In this document: in pieces, positions 1-8,910 of the stretch
How positions within the stretch are numbered: position 1 is the first letter of the stretch
How the letters are laid out: the number at the start of each line of letters is the position of its first letter
NCBI RefSeq assembly: GCF_003712105.1
Contig: NZ_RHLG01000003.1
Location: 62,001-126,000 of the forward strand
Direction: 5' to 3'
Length of the DNA stretch: 64,000 bases
From: Winogradskyella sp.
Lineage (GTDB): Bacteria > Bacteroidota > Bacteroidia > Flavobacteriales > Flavobacteriaceae
Program-made: the position numbers and the translations under genes
Notes under the pieces: model-generated
Told to the model about the DNA's origin: nothing
Database searches by the model: none
The model's input: only the letters and a program-made list of their open reading frames with translations

Positions 1-2308
1 AAAAGCTAAAAAGAAGAAACTAAAAAAAGTTTCTAAAGAAAACGGATATCATTTAGTAATACGACATCTAGAAACTGGTGTAGAGGATACGCTAAGGTAT
101 GTGCATCGCTATGCCATTGCCAAAAAAGGTCGTCATCTCGTTTATGCCACATCTGGAGTTGTCGATAGTCTTGGTGGTGGTATATATCACTATGATGTAG
201 ATAAAATGAAAAACACGCAATTATTATCGAGTCATTACAAAACCAAATATCCACAATTGGGAATTTCCGAATCAGGAGAGCGCGTTAGCTTTATTGTCGA
301 TTCAGATTCTACAAAAAGCTTAATAAAAGCACCAAAATTATACGCTTGGACGCTTGGAGAAAATCAAGCTAGTGTCATTGTAAATTCAATAGATAATAAC
401 TCAAAGCTGTATGTTTCAACAGATAAGAGTTTGCAGTTTTCAAAAAATGAATCTCGTTTGTTTTTTGGACTTAGAACAAAGCCTATTGTTCAAGACACAA
501 CGTTACTAGACGAGGAAATAGTGAATGTAGAAGTTTGGACCTATGATGAACCAAGATTATATACCGTACAAGAGCTTGATGCTAAGAATGATAAGAAAAA
601 ATCCTATCTAAGCTTGTTTGATTTTAATAAAAATAAATTAATTCAAATTGCAAATAATGACTTTGATATTGCGCGTTACAGTGATGAAGGAAATAGCAAT
701 TATGCGGTAATTGGTAATCAAACACCATATTTATTACAAAGCCAATGGACAGCGCAACGGCCTATGGATATGCAGTTGGTGGATTTAAATACAGGAGAAC
801 ATCGCGAAATAGCTACAAAGGTTTATGGCGGTTCTTCATTAAGCCCAAAAGGAAAATATCTATATGGCTACAGTCGTAAAGACAGCACATGGTTTACCTA
901 TAATCTCGAAACGTTAAAATATAAGGCACTTACAAAAGGGCGTCAATTTTATAATGAATTGCATGATTACCCTGATGATCCTTATAGTTATGGCTCAGCA
1001 GGTTGGACAGAAAATGACGATAAGTTTTTAATTTATGACCGTTATGATATTTGGGCATTCAATCCTGAAACTGGCACCTCTGAAAATTTAACGAATGGAA
1101 GAGCTTCGTATATGCGCTATCGCTACGTTAAATTAGATGATGATGAGCGCTCCATTCCTGCGAATAAAACCTGGATGTTAAGCACTTTTAATGAGGATAA
1201 CAAATATGGTGGAACCGCAAGTTATGATCCTAAAAAGAAGGTTCTCAAACAACTGATGGAAGGTCCTAATTCATTTGGAGGATTCATCATGGCTCAAAAC
1301 GATAAAAACAATCGAATGCTATTTACCAAAGAATCTTTCACTGAGTTCCCTAATCTTTGGGTCACGAATACAAGTTTTAAATCACCAAAACAGATCACTG
1401 ATGTTAATCCTCAGCAACGTGAGTATAATTGGGGAACTGCAGAAATGGTAGAATGGACATCCTTAGATGGAAAACTATTGCAAGGTATGCTTATAAAGCC
1501 AGAAAACTTTGACCCTAATAAGACCTATCCGATGATTGTTAACTTTTATGAAAAAAGTTCAAACGGGTTGTACCGCCATCGTGCACCATCTTATGGAAGA
1601 AGCACCATTAACTATTCATTCTATGCCAGTCGTGGCTATGTTATTTTCAACCCAGATGTGCACTATAGAGATGGTTATCCTGGTGAAAGCGCTTTTAATT
1701 GTGTGATTCCAGGTGTAACTATGCTTATTGAGAAAGGATTTATAGACAAAGATAATATCGGTGTTCAAGGCCATAGTTGGGGTGGTTATCAAATTGCATA
1801 TTTGGTGACTAAGACAGATATTTTTAAAGCTGCTGAATCTGGTGCTCCAGTTCCTAATATGATTAGTGCCTATGGTGGTATTCGATGGTGGACTGGTTTA
1901 AGCCGTCAGTTTCAATATGAGCATACACAAAGTAGAATAGGAGGTACGCCATGGGAATATCCACAACGATATGTCGAAAATTCTCCAATATTCAATATTG
2001 ATAAGATTAATACGCCATTATTAATTATGCACAATGACGCGGATGGTCACGTACCATGGTATCAAGGTATAGAGTTCTTTGTAAGCTTGAGACGTCTCGG
2101 TAAACCATCATGGTTCTTAAATTATAATGACGAACCACATTGGCCATTAAAATGGCAAAACCGGATTGATTTTAATTTAAGAATGTCTCAATTCTTTGAT
2201 TATTATCTCAAAGGTGCTCAAAAACCTATGTGGATGCAACGTGGTGTACCAGCACTTGAAAAAGGTATTAATCAAGGTTATGATTATGTAGATGTTGATA
2301 AGGATTAG
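1..2308 (+). CDS. S9 family serine peptidase (prolyl oligopeptidase type), 5' truncated
   Basis: This is the C-terminal part of a secreted or periplasmic S9 peptidase, which cleaves peptides, often after proline. The frame is open from base 2, so the gene starts before the window; the GTG at 101 is internal. The first two thirds look like a beta-propeller rich in Tyr, Asp and Trp. The last ~250 residues are the alpha/beta hydrolase domain. The nucleophile is in GHSWGGY (Ser codon at 1775), the acid is in NDADGHVPW and the His is in EPHWP (codon at 2138). All three catalytic residues are present, so the enzyme is probably active. A strong terminator follows, so it is the last gene of its transcript. 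Whether it is a dipeptidyl- or an acylaminoacyl-peptidase cannot be decided without the N-terminus. Confidence 0.93.
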   Translation, partial: KAKKKKLKKVSKENGYHLVIRHLETGVEDTLRYVHRYAIAKKGRHLVYATSGVVDSLGGGIYHYDVDKMKNTQLLSSHYKTKYPQLGISESGERVSFIVDSDSTKSLIKAPKLYAWTLGENQASVIVNSIDNNSKLYVSTDKSLQFSKNESRLFFGLRTKPIVQDTTLLDEEIVNVEVWTYDEPRLYTVQELDAKNDKKKSYLSLFDFNKNKLIQIANNDFDIARYSDEGNSNYAVIGNQTPYLLQSQWTAQRPMDMQLVDLNTGEHREIATKVYGGSSLSPKGKYLYGYSRKDSTWFTYNLETLKYKALTKGRQFYNELHDYPDDPYSYGSAGWTENDDKFLIYDRYDIWAFNPETGTSENLTNGRASYMRYRYVKLDDDERSIPANKTWMLSTFNEDNKYGGTASYDPKKKVLKQLMEGPNSFGGFIMAQNDKNNRMLFTKESFTEFPNLWVTNTSFKSPKQITDVNPQQREYNWGTAEMVEWTSLDGKLLQGMLIKPENFDPNKTYPMIVNFYEKSSNGLYRHRAPSYGRSTINYSFYASRGYVIFNPDVHYRDGYPGESAFNCVIPGVTMLIEKGFIDKDNIGVQGHSWGGYQIAYLVTKTDIFKAAESGAPVPNMISAYGGIRWWTGLSRQFQYEHTQSRIGGTPWEYPQRYVENSPIFNIDKINTPLLIMHNDADGHVPWYQGIEFFVSLRRLGKPSWFLNYNDEPHWPLKWQNRIDFNLRMSQFFDYYLKGAQKPMWMQRGVPALEKGINQGYDYVDVDKD

Positions 2309-2367
2309 TGCCTTATAAAATGAGCTTTTTTAAAGCCTAAGGAATATTAATCTTTCTTAAGCATATT

Positions 2368-2403
2368 AAAAAACCCATAGCAAAGTAGTGTTATGGGTTT
2401 TTT
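2368..2403 (+). terminator. Rho-independent terminator after the S9 peptidase
   Basis: A perfect 12-bp stem (AAAAAACCCATA with TATGGGTTTTTT) closes a 12-nt loop and ends in a T run. It lies 60 nt after the peptidase stop and separates that gene from the following membrane-protein operon. Confidence 0.9.
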
Positions 2404-2521
2404 GTTATGGATACTCTATCTGTATCATTTCAACTACCAATAACGACGATTCAATAGAAAACTAGCAAAACACATTATATTTTAAAGACTTTTGTGTCAT
2501 ATTCAATCAAAAAATTATAAT

Positions 2522-2944
2522 ATGACAACAGCAGAAGTTTTTTCCATCGCAAATCTCATGGCAATGCTCATGTGGATTTTAATGATTGTGCTTCCTAAAT
2601 GGAAAGGCACACGTTTTCTTATTGACTTTAAAGTCATTCCCTTACTATTATCGCTTAGCTATATAGTTTATATGCTATCATATATACAAGCTGGTGGCGG
2701 ATTAGATTTTGGTAACCTAAGCAGTGTAATGGACGTCTTTACTAAAGAGAATGCCGTTATGGCAGGTTGGGTGCATTATTTGGCATTTGACTTATTAATA
2801 GGCATGTGGATGTTAAACCAGAATCAAAAATTAGGGATTCATCAACTTATTATGGTGCCTTGTTTAATTGGTACATTCATGCTTGGACCAGTTGGCTTCT
2901 TACTTTTTATGACTATAAGAGCTATTAAACTACAAACATCATGA
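2522..2944 (+). CDS. ABA4-like (DUF4281) membrane protein
   Basis: A small integral membrane protein of about 140 residues with four hydrophobic helices and the family features FSIANLMAMLMWILMIVLP, WVHYLAFDLLIGMW and GPVGFLLF. It resembles the DUF4281/ABA4-like family. The plant member acts in neoxanthin synthesis, but the bacterial role is unknown. I chose the ATG at 2522 because it gives the family-typical MTTAEVFSIAN start; an upstream in-frame start at 2492 would add ten polar residues that do not look native. The stop overlaps the next start by 4 nt (ATGA), so the two are translationally coupled and probably work together at the membrane. Confidence 0.8.
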   Translation: MTTAEVFSIANLMAMLMWILMIVLPKWKGTRFLIDFKVIPLLLSLSYIVYMLSYIQAGGGLDFGNLSSVMDVFTKENAVMAGWVHYLAFDLLIGMWMLNQNQKLGIHQLIMVPCLIGTFMLGPVGFLLFMTIRAIKLQTS

Positions 2945-3741
2945 AAACGCTAAAAGACATCTTATCCATAGTAAAAAGAGAAAGCCCAATCTTATATTAC
3001 ATTGGGATATTGCACTTTGTTTTGGTCGCTGTTTGTATTGTAGGTTTCTTTCTAGATACGCGCATGGTTACAGGCATTAATACTTGGATAAAACCATTAA
3101 AATTCTCCATATCAGGAGGAATTTATGTATTGACTTCTGGATATTTAGCCACGCTTTATCCATTTTCAAAACGCAAGCGAAACATCATTAATAATTTAGT
3201 GTCTTGGCCATTAGCATTCGAAATTGTTATTGTAGTATTTCAAGCATCAAGAGGCGTAAGATCTCACTTTAACCGAGGTAATGCTTTCGATGGTATCCTT
3301 TTTGGAATTATGGGGCTCTTAATCAGTATTGTAGTAATGACCATGGTATTCTATATTGTCGAAACTATAAGGCTTAAAATGAAAGTCTCTAGACCAGTGC
3401 AATGGGGTATTTTATTAGGCTGGCTGGTCGTATTTTTTGGAAGTTGGGTTGGTGGTCAGATGATTGGCCAAATGGCACATAATGTTGGTGTTGTTGATGG
3501 TGGCGAAGGATTACCATTGCTCAATTGGAGTACAATCGCTGGTGATTTACGTGTTGCGCATTTCTTTGGGTTGCATGGTATTCAAATTATACCTTTATTC
3601 GCAGTAGTAGTTACTCAAAAACTGAAAACTTCAAGACATATTCAAAGTTCAGTGGTCATTGGTTTTGGGTTATTATATGCATTATGGATTGCTTATACAT
3701 TTTATCAGGCGAAGCAGGGTATGCCTTTTATAAGCGTATAA
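2941..3741 (+). CDS. Polytopic membrane protein of unknown function
   Basis: 266 residues with about seven predicted membrane helices, roughly at 20-38, 55-72, 86-102, 118-142, 155-175, 207-225 and 237-256. I recognise no catalytic motif. Noticeable features are a conserved-looking loop GGQMIGQMAHNVGVVDGGEG and HFFGLHGIQIIPLFA, whose His residues could bind a cofactor or metal (inference only). It overlaps the ABA4-like gene by 4 nt and is followed after 10 nt by a LytS-type kinase. The four genes are probably one transcript, and the two membrane proteins may be linked to the signal that kinase senses. Confidence 0.75.
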   Translation: MKTLKDILSIVKRESPILYYIGILHFVLVAVCIVGFFLDTRMVTGINTWIKPLKFSISGGIYVLTSGYLATLYPFSKRKRNIINNLVSWPLAFEIVIVVFQASRGVRSHFNRGNAFDGILFGIMGLLISIVVMTMVFYIVETIRLKMKVSRPVQWGILLGWLVVFFGSWVGGQMIGQMAHNVGVVDGGEGLPLLNWSTIAGDLRVAHFFGLHGIQIIPLFAVVVTQKLKTSRHIQSSVVIGFGLLYALWIAYTFYQAKQGMPFISV

Positions 3742-3751
3742 TCTTTTAAAT

Positions 3752-4840
3752 ATGGGATTTTTAAATAAGGAAAAACGTATAAAATACTTAGGGTTTAATG
3801 ATATCTGGTTCACGATAGCCGGAATTATACTCCTGAGTTTCGTCACAGACTTTCTATTTTCAAGAGGCTCTTTTACACGTCTACCTTTTATTGAAGCTAC
3901 GATAAACTGGAGTGTGTCTTTGATGTTTTCAACATTAAATTGGCTGATTATCCGAATTATTCTTATTGCATTACGAAAACGATATCCAACATTAAGAGAC
4001 AACAGAAGACGTATTCCGCTATTCTTTTTATCTATCGTTATAGTAGTCTTTGCAGTAGATTATATAGGAAATGCATTTCTCGGGTTTATTTTTAATGAGA
4101 GTTATAATCACCCAGCAAGATTCCAAATTATTGTCCCAATTATTTTAATTAGCACAATGACCATGGCTATTTATGAAGCGATTTACTACTACGTACTTCT
4201 TCAAAAATCTATTCGTGAAGAAGAACAAGCAAAGCACGCTATCGTACAAGCACAGCTAGATACTTTACGAAATCAAGCTCAGCCACATTTCTTTTTTAAT
4301 AGTTTGAATACGCTACGTGATATTATAGATCAAAATACGAAAGCTGAAGCGCGCGAATTTGTAAACCGATTATCAGAAGTATACCGATTCATTCTAGAAT
4401 CTGGAAATGCAGATCTTATCTCGCTGTCGGATGAGCTTCAATTTGCTGAAGCCTATATTCATATTCAAAAAGAACGATTTGGAAACAATTTAGATGTGCA
4501 ATGGCATATTAATGATTCTGAAAAAGAGCATTTAATTATTCCTATGAGTTTACAATTGCTATTAGAAAATGCCGTAAAGCATAATGTCATTTCTAAGGCG
4601 AAGCCTTTGGTTATAGAGGTTGGAGTAGAAGCTGACTATTTGGTAGTTAGCAATAAATTACAACCAAAATCAACGCAATTACCATCGACTAAACTTGGTC
4701 TTAAAAATATAAAAGAACGTTATACGCTGATGTCTGATAAGCAAATAGAGATTAATAAAACCGATAGTCATTTTACGGTGAAATTGCCATTGCTAACACA
4801 TACCGATCAAAAGAAATTTTATGCAAATACTCATTATTGA
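3752..4840 (+). CDS. LytS/YehU-type sensor histidine kinase
   Basis: A membrane sensor kinase of the His_kinase (PF06580) family. Four hydrophobic helices fill residues ~1-150. A short coiled linker (SIREEEQAKHAIVQAQ) leads to the phospho-acceptor motif QAQPHFFFNSLN, with the His at residue 179. The ATPase part follows, with the N-box LLLENAVKHN and the glycine motif LGLKNIKERY. There is no large extracellular sensor domain, so the signal is likely sensed within or near the membrane. The gene overlaps the LytTR regulator downstream by 20 nt, which marks them as a cognate pair. The true stimulus is unknown; the upstream membrane proteins are candidates for partners. Confidence 0.92.
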   Translation: MGFLNKEKRIKYLGFNDIWFTIAGIILLSFVTDFLFSRGSFTRLPFIEATINWSVSLMFSTLNWLIIRIILIALRKRYPTLRDNRRRIPLFFLSIVIVVFAVDYIGNAFLGFIFNESYNHPARFQIIVPIILISTMTMAIYEAIYYYVLLQKSIREEEQAKHAIVQAQLDTLRNQAQPHFFFNSLNTLRDIIDQNTKAEAREFVNRLSEVYRFILESGNADLISLSDELQFAEAYIHIQKERFGNNLDVQWHINDSEKEHLIIPMSLQLLLENAVKHNVISKAKPLVIEVGVEADYLVVSNKLQPKSTQLPSTKLGLKNIKERYTLMSDKQIEINKTDSHFTVKLPLLTHTDQKKFYANTHY

Positions 4841-5573
4841 AGACGAACCTAGAGCTGCTAACCAGCTTCAAAACCTATTAAAAGACTGTGGTTTCGATTA
4901 CAACCTTCAAGCTATTATAGATACGGTTGAAGATAGTATTGCATGGTTTCAAAATGGAGGTGAAGCTGATTTGGTGTTTATGGATATTCAACTTGCAGAT
5001 GGACTTAGCTTTGAAATCTTTCAGAATGTCACAGTAAATAGCCCAATTATTTTCACCACAGCTTTCGACCAATATGCCATCCGTGCATTTAAGGTGAATA
5101 GTGTCGATTACCTCTTAAAACCTATTCAAGAGCAAGATCTACGACATGCCTTAGATAAGTTTATGAGCTCAAAACAGAATGCTACTGTCGATATGCAAAT
5201 GATACAGCAACTCATATCTACCTTGCAAGTTTCTGAACAACGCGAAAGTATCTTAGTAAAAGAAGGTGATGGTTATAATCAATTACGAATAGCAGATTTA
5301 TTGTATGTCTATTCTGAAGACAGTATGACCTTTGGTGTCACTGCCACAAAACGTTTTATTATTGAAGAAACGATTGATGCCTTGTATAATACTTTAAATC
5401 CAAGTGAATTCTTTAGGATTAATCGTGGACAGATTGTGTCTAAACATGCCATAATTAAAATTGATAAATATTTCAACCATCGCTTAAAGCTAAATCTGAA
5501 ACAACCAATAGATCAGGAGTTTATAGTAAGTCGACAAAAAGTTAATGACTTTAAAAATTGGCTAAATCGCTAA
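4821..5573 (+). CDS. LytTR-family response regulator
   Basis: A two-domain regulator of 250 residues. The N-terminal receiver domain has the acidic pair E7/D8, the phospho-acceptor D55 in FMDIQLADG and the Lys in YLLKPIQ. From about residue 143 a LytTR DNA-binding domain follows (ESILVKEGDGYNQLRIADLLYVYSED to VSRQKVNDFKNWL). It is expected to be phosphorylated by the overlapping LytS-type kinase and to bind direct repeats at its targets. I could not identify a target promoter here. The stop abuts the stop of the convergent gene with no space, leaving no room for a terminator between them. Confidence 0.94.
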   Translation: MQILIIEDEPRAANQLQNLLKDCGFDYNLQAIIDTVEDSIAWFQNGGEADLVFMDIQLADGLSFEIFQNVTVNSPIIFTTAFDQYAIRAFKVNSVDYLLKPIQEQDLRHALDKFMSSKQNATVDMQMIQQLISTLQVSEQRESILVKEGDGYNQLRIADLLYVYSEDSMTFGVTATKRFIIEETIDALYNTLNPSEFFRINRGQIVSKHAIIKIDKYFNHRLKLNLKQPIDQEFIVSRQKVNDFKNWLNR

Positions 5574-6023
5574 CTAGGTAATTAACTTCTCTCTTAGGTA
5601 ATAGATGCTATTAGAATTAAGCTGGTAATCTAACCCAGGAATAAAAGCTGTAATGGTATTATTGGTAAAATTAGCCCTAATACTTGGCATAATCGTAACC
5701 ATGTTTTGATAGTAGGAGCGAAGTGGCTCAGTACTTATTTTAATACCCTGAAAATTTAGCCAGTTTAAATAATCAGTAGAATCTTCTATTTCCTCTAACT
5801 CTTGTAGGCAAAGCATTATGGTTAATAAAGGGTTGCCAATACTTAGGTCATTGTACTCATCTTGTACATGTATAGTAACATCTATGGTACCTATGCGCAA
5901 TTGTAATGGCGTTAAAAACTCATGAATGGTATAAGGTGCATCCAACACCTTTGCAGAGCAGTTGTTTGCTTTTATAAAGCGTTTTAGAGCTGTAACTTCT
6001 GGATATGTCGGTACAGAGGACAT
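5574..6023 (-). CDS. Hypothetical cytosolic protein, 149 aa
   Basis: I do not recognise this family. The protein is soluble, without signal peptide or membrane helix, and looks like a mixed alpha/beta fold (alternating hydrophobic strands such as LRIGTIDVTIHVQDEY and NNTITAFIPGLDYQL). It sits alone on the minus strand, convergent with the LytTR gene and divergent from the CIA30 gene. The ATG at 6023 gives MSSVPTYPEV. Codon use looks like the neighbours, which supports a real gene, but the function is open. Confidence 0.6.
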   Translation of the reverse strand: MSSVPTYPEVTALKRFIKANNCSAKVLDAPYTIHEFLTPLQLRIGTIDVTIHVQDEYNDLSIGNPLLTIMLCLQELEEIEDSTDYLNWLNFQGIKISTEPLRSYYQNMVTIMPSIRANFTNNTITAFIPGLDYQLNSNSIYYLREKLIT

Positions 6024-6158
6024 TGATATAAAAATAATGATAACCTAGATGTAACACTAAGTAAATGAAGAGATTTTTTAGCCACGCATAATTAGCACAC
6101 AATGGTCATCATCCACCTAAAGTATCGTTAATAATTTTTCAATAGAGATAATACCCGG

Positions 6159-6166
6159 TATTTTTG
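6159..6166 (+). promoter_or_regulatory. Putative Bacteroidota -7 element (TATTTTTG)
   Basis: TATTTTTG matches the TAnnTTTG -7 consensus of the Bacteroidota primary sigma factor and lies 17 nt before the CIA30 start codon. I saw no strong -33 TTTG at the right distance, so this is a tentative call. Confidence 0.4.
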
Positions 6167-6183
6167 CATATCATTATTAAGTT

Positions 6184-6720
6184 ATGCGGTTTTATTTACT
6201 AATAGTGCTTTGCTTAACAAGTATGCAGCAGCAAAAGAACATGCTTTTCGATTTCACAAAAACGACGAATACAAACAGTTGGTATGTAGTCAATGATGGC
6301 GTTATGGGTGGATTGTCACAAAGCACAATGCAGCTCAATAATAATGGGCATGGGGTTTTTAGTGGTTATGTAACAACAGAAAACAATGGTGGCTTTGCTT
6401 CCATTCGTCATGCATTTAGCACTAAAGATGTCACAGATTACGATTACATTGTGCTTAGAGTAAAAGGTGATAACAAAACCTACCAATGCCGTTTAAAAGC
6501 TGATGAATACCAGCGATTTACTTATGTTCAAGAGTTTAAAACCTCAGGCGATTGGCAAAGTATAAAATTGCCATTAAAAGACTTTTACCCCTATTTTAGA
6601 GGTTATCGACTTAACCGACCAAATTTCAACGACAATAAATTAGAACAAATTGGCATTTTAATCGGTAACAAAACCAACGAAAGGTTTAGTTTAGAAATTG
6701 CCAGTATTCATTTGGAGTAG
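6184..6720 (+). CDS. CIA30-family secreted protein
   Basis: 178 residues with a short N-terminal hydrophobic segment (MRFYLLIVLCLTSM) that is probably a signal or lipid-attachment region. The CIA30 (NADH:ubiquinone oxidoreductase intermediate-associated protein 30, PF08547) domain follows: WYVVNDGVMGGLSQS, GYVTTENNGGFASIRH, YDYIVLRVKGDNKTYQCRLKAD and the C-terminal GILIGNKTNERFSLEIASI. The domain has a galactose-binding-like jelly-roll fold. In bacteria its role is not established, and a complex I assembly role cannot be assumed. It appears monocistronic. Confidence 0.85.
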   Translation: MRFYLLIVLCLTSMQQQKNMLFDFTKTTNTNSWYVVNDGVMGGLSQSTMQLNNNGHGVFSGYVTTENNGGFASIRHAFSTKDVTDYDYIVLRVKGDNKTYQCRLKADEYQRFTYVQEFKTSGDWQSIKLPLKDFYPYFRGYRLNRPNFNDNKLEQIGILIGNKTNERFSLEIASIHLE

Positions 6721-6861
6721 AGGACAAGCTACACGCTTTACTGCCATTCTCAATTTATAATCATTGCTCAGATCACCCAAATATCCTATTCTGGGCAAAC
6801 CACGCACATTTTTTTATCTTAAAAGTGAAATGAAAGCACGACTTGGAAGTATAATAGATGT

Positions 6862-7410
6862 ATGACTGAACTAAAAGACGAAGTTTTACTAGATAATTTA
6901 AAGCGTGGCGATGTTAATGCGCTTGGTAAGCTTTATGAGCGCTATAAAACCGTGCTGTTTAATTATTTCTTAAGAACCGTCAGAGATTATGATGCAAGCA
7001 ACGATTTACTCATGGAAACTTTTGAAAGAGTTTATAAATACCGAAATAGCTATCAATCATCCCGAAAGGTGAGATCCTGGTTATTTCAAATTGCATCTAA
7101 TCTCACTAAAGATTATTTCAAAAAGACCAAACAATCGACCGCTATTGGAAATTCGTGGCGTGAACATACAGAGACTAAAACCACTGAAAGCGAAATATCA
7201 AGTGATATAACTTATAGAAACAGCGCATTGATGCGGGCTTTAAATCAACTAAAACCTACTGAACGTAACCTCATTAACATGTATTATTTGTTAGAAATGA
7301 GTTATGAAGATATGGCAACAGCAGAAGGTATTACAGTTAATAATGCTAGGATTAAAGTCTGTAGAGCATTAAAGCGATTAAAAGAGACACTAAAAGACTC
7401 AGAGTTATGA
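6862..7410 (+). CDS. ECF-type RNA polymerase sigma factor
   Basis: 182 residues with region 2 (LGKLYERYKTVLFNYFLRTVRDYDASNDLLMETFERVYKYRNSY ... VRSWLFQIASNLTKDYFKK) and region 4 (LNQLKPTERNLINMYYLLEMSYEDMATAEGITVNNARIKVCRALKRLKE). These two regions alone define a group 4 (ECF) sigma factor. It directs RNA polymerase to a small regulon. The next gene overlaps by 4 nt and encodes a membrane-anchored protein, the usual place for the anti-sigma factor. I did not find a clear autoregulated promoter. Confidence 0.93.
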   Translation: MTELKDEVLLDNLKRGDVNALGKLYERYKTVLFNYFLRTVRDYDASNDLLMETFERVYKYRNSYQSSRKVRSWLFQIASNLTKDYFKKTKQSTAIGNSWREHTETKTTESEISSDITYRNSALMRALNQLKPTERNLINMYYLLEMSYEDMATAEGITVNNARIKVCRALKRLKETLKDSEL

Positions 7411-8066
7411 TGAATGACGAACTAGATAAAACCATTATGGACTATGTAGATGGCAATTCGCAAAGCATAGATGATACAGTGGTCCAAGAACACGCAAAAG
7501 AACTGAAGCAATTGGTAGCTGATCTTAAGGTGATGCCGCATGAGCAACCAAATACAACAACAGACAATAAACTCTATCAATTTATTGCCGATACATCCGC
7601 TAAACCAAAACCTGTTATTAGGTTGAAACCATGGCTACCAATAAGTTTAGCTGCAGCTAGTGTTATTATATTACTCATCGTGTTTAATACTGGTCAAAGC
7701 TTTGAAAACGAATACAGAACCTTAAGCCACAATCCTGAAAAGCTAAACTATATCTACCAATTAAATACAAAACAGCTAGAAACTGCAGATATCCATTGGT
7801 TACAAGCTGAATTGCAAAACGATATTAATCCAAACATTAAAGTAGCTATCGTCGATCTGTTAGCACAACATCAATTAAAACTAGATGAGGCATTTTATAA
7901 GAGTTTACAGTCGCAATCTATACCATCAGTGCAAATGGCCATTTTAAATGTCTTTGAAACCGCAACTCATATCGATGTATCTAACGAATTACTAGACTTT
8001 ACCGTAAGGCAAGATCTAGATAGTTATGTGATACAACGTGCAACATATATTTTATCAAATCAGTAA
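7407..8066 (+). CDS. Putative membrane-anchored anti-sigma factor with HEAT-like C-terminus
   Basis: 219 residues. A soluble N-terminus (residues 1-70, beginning MNDELDKTIMDYVDG, typical of the small helical anti-sigma region) is followed by one membrane helix (LPISLAAASVIILLIVF, about 75-92). The periplasmic C-terminal ~120 residues form helical pairs resembling HEAT repeats (NINPNIKVAIVDLLAQHQ, IPSVQMAILNVFETAT, LDSYVIQRATYIL). Overlap with the sigma gene and the topology support an anti-sigma role. No classic zinc-binding ZAS motif is visible. Either adjacent ATG (7407 or 7410) may be used. The HEAT-like portion is an inference from the repeat pattern. Confidence 0.7.
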   Translation: MMNDELDKTIMDYVDGNSQSIDDTVVQEHAKELKQLVADLKVMPHEQPNTTTDNKLYQFIADTSAKPKPVIRLKPWLPISLAAASVIILLIVFNTGQSFENEYRTLSHNPEKLNYIYQLNTKQLETADIHWLQAELQNDINPNIKVAIVDLLAQHQLKLDEAFYKSLQSQSIPSVQMAILNVFETATHIDVSNELLDFTVRQDLDSYVIQRATYILSNQ

Positions 8067-8086
8067 TAATCAAAAAACGAACACTT

Positions 8087-8848
8087 ATGAAAACAATTCA
8101 AATCACAGTAATCGCATTGGTTTTAGCTTTAAGCACTTATACCAACGCACAGCAAGATTTATCACAATTTAATGCCGTTTCTGGTGTGTATATCACGTCG
8201 TATTGGGGCGATGTCAATGTAAAAGGCGTAGACTCCAAAAATGAGTTTAACATTACTGCAACCTATACCAATACCTCAAAAAAAGCTAAAACGCTCAAGG
8301 ATGTGACCGGTTATCTCACGTTTGAAGTTAAAAACAAAAAGTTATTTATAAGTGCAAGAGCACCAAAAGGTTTTGAATCTATAGATATGGCTATAAACCT
8401 ACCGAACCATTTATTTCTAGAAATAGAGTTAATTAAAGGCGGTAATATTTATGCCAGCAACGTTAAAAATGGCGTGGAAATTAATAGTCTTAATGGCTCT
8501 GTAAAGCTAGACCGTATTGGTAAATATGCATTGGTTAATGCAGCTAATGGTGAGATTAATGCAAGTTTTAGTAAGCTAAACAACAGCTATCCAATCTCTC
8601 TGGTAACCATGAATGGTGGTGTTACGGCGACCTTACCAAAGGCATCGCAACGCGATTTACGATTAATATCTCGAAAAAACGGTTATGTAGAAACCGACTT
8701 TACCTTAAGCTCCGATAAGCCCATTATTAACCTAAACGTTAAAGACTACTCCAAACACCCTATAATTAATACAGCAACTATAAATGGTGGTGGCAGCTTA
8801 TTATTTTTATCTACCGAAAATGGACCTATTGCGATAAAGAAATCGTGA
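8087..8848 (+). CDS. Secreted DUF4097-like beta-helix protein
   Basis: 253 residues with a clear signal peptide (MKTIQITVIALVLALSTYTNA/QQ). The rest is built from repeating short strands (GDVNVKGVDSKNEF, NIYASNVKNGVEINSLNGSVKLDRIGKYALVNAANGEI), as in DUF4097/DUF4098 putative adhesins. It lies 20 nt downstream of the anti-sigma gene and is probably cotranscribed. The sigma / anti-sigma / DUF4097 arrangement suggests an envelope-stress module, in which the secreted protein could be a target or signal partner (inference). A terminator follows. Confidence 0.75.
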   Translation: MKTIQITVIALVLALSTYTNAQQDLSQFNAVSGVYITSYWGDVNVKGVDSKNEFNITATYTNTSKKAKTLKDVTGYLTFEVKNKKLFISARAPKGFESIDMAINLPNHLFLEIELIKGGNIYASNVKNGVEINSLNGSVKLDRIGKYALVNAANGEINASFSKLNNSYPISLVTMNGGVTATLPKASQRDLRLISRKNGYVETDFTLSSDKPIINLNVKDYSKHPIINTATINGGGSLLFLSTENGPIAIKKS

Positions 8849-8878
8849 GGTAATTTTACAGCTCTACATATTAAAAGT

Positions 8879-8910
8879 AAAAAGGATTTTCGTTTGGAAA
8901 TCCTTTTTTT
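8879..8910 (+). terminator. Terminator after the ECF sigma operon
   Basis: The stem AAAGGATTT / AAATCCTTT with an 8-nt loop, preceded by A residues and followed by a run of seven T residues, lies 30 nt after the DUF4097-like stop. Confidence 0.85.

Noticed and set aside
5920..6102. Minus-strand ORF of 60 residues overlapping the hypothetical gene at 5574-6023
   Set aside because: Different frame from the better supported 149-residue ORF, no plausible start context and Cys/Tyr-rich nonsense-like composition.
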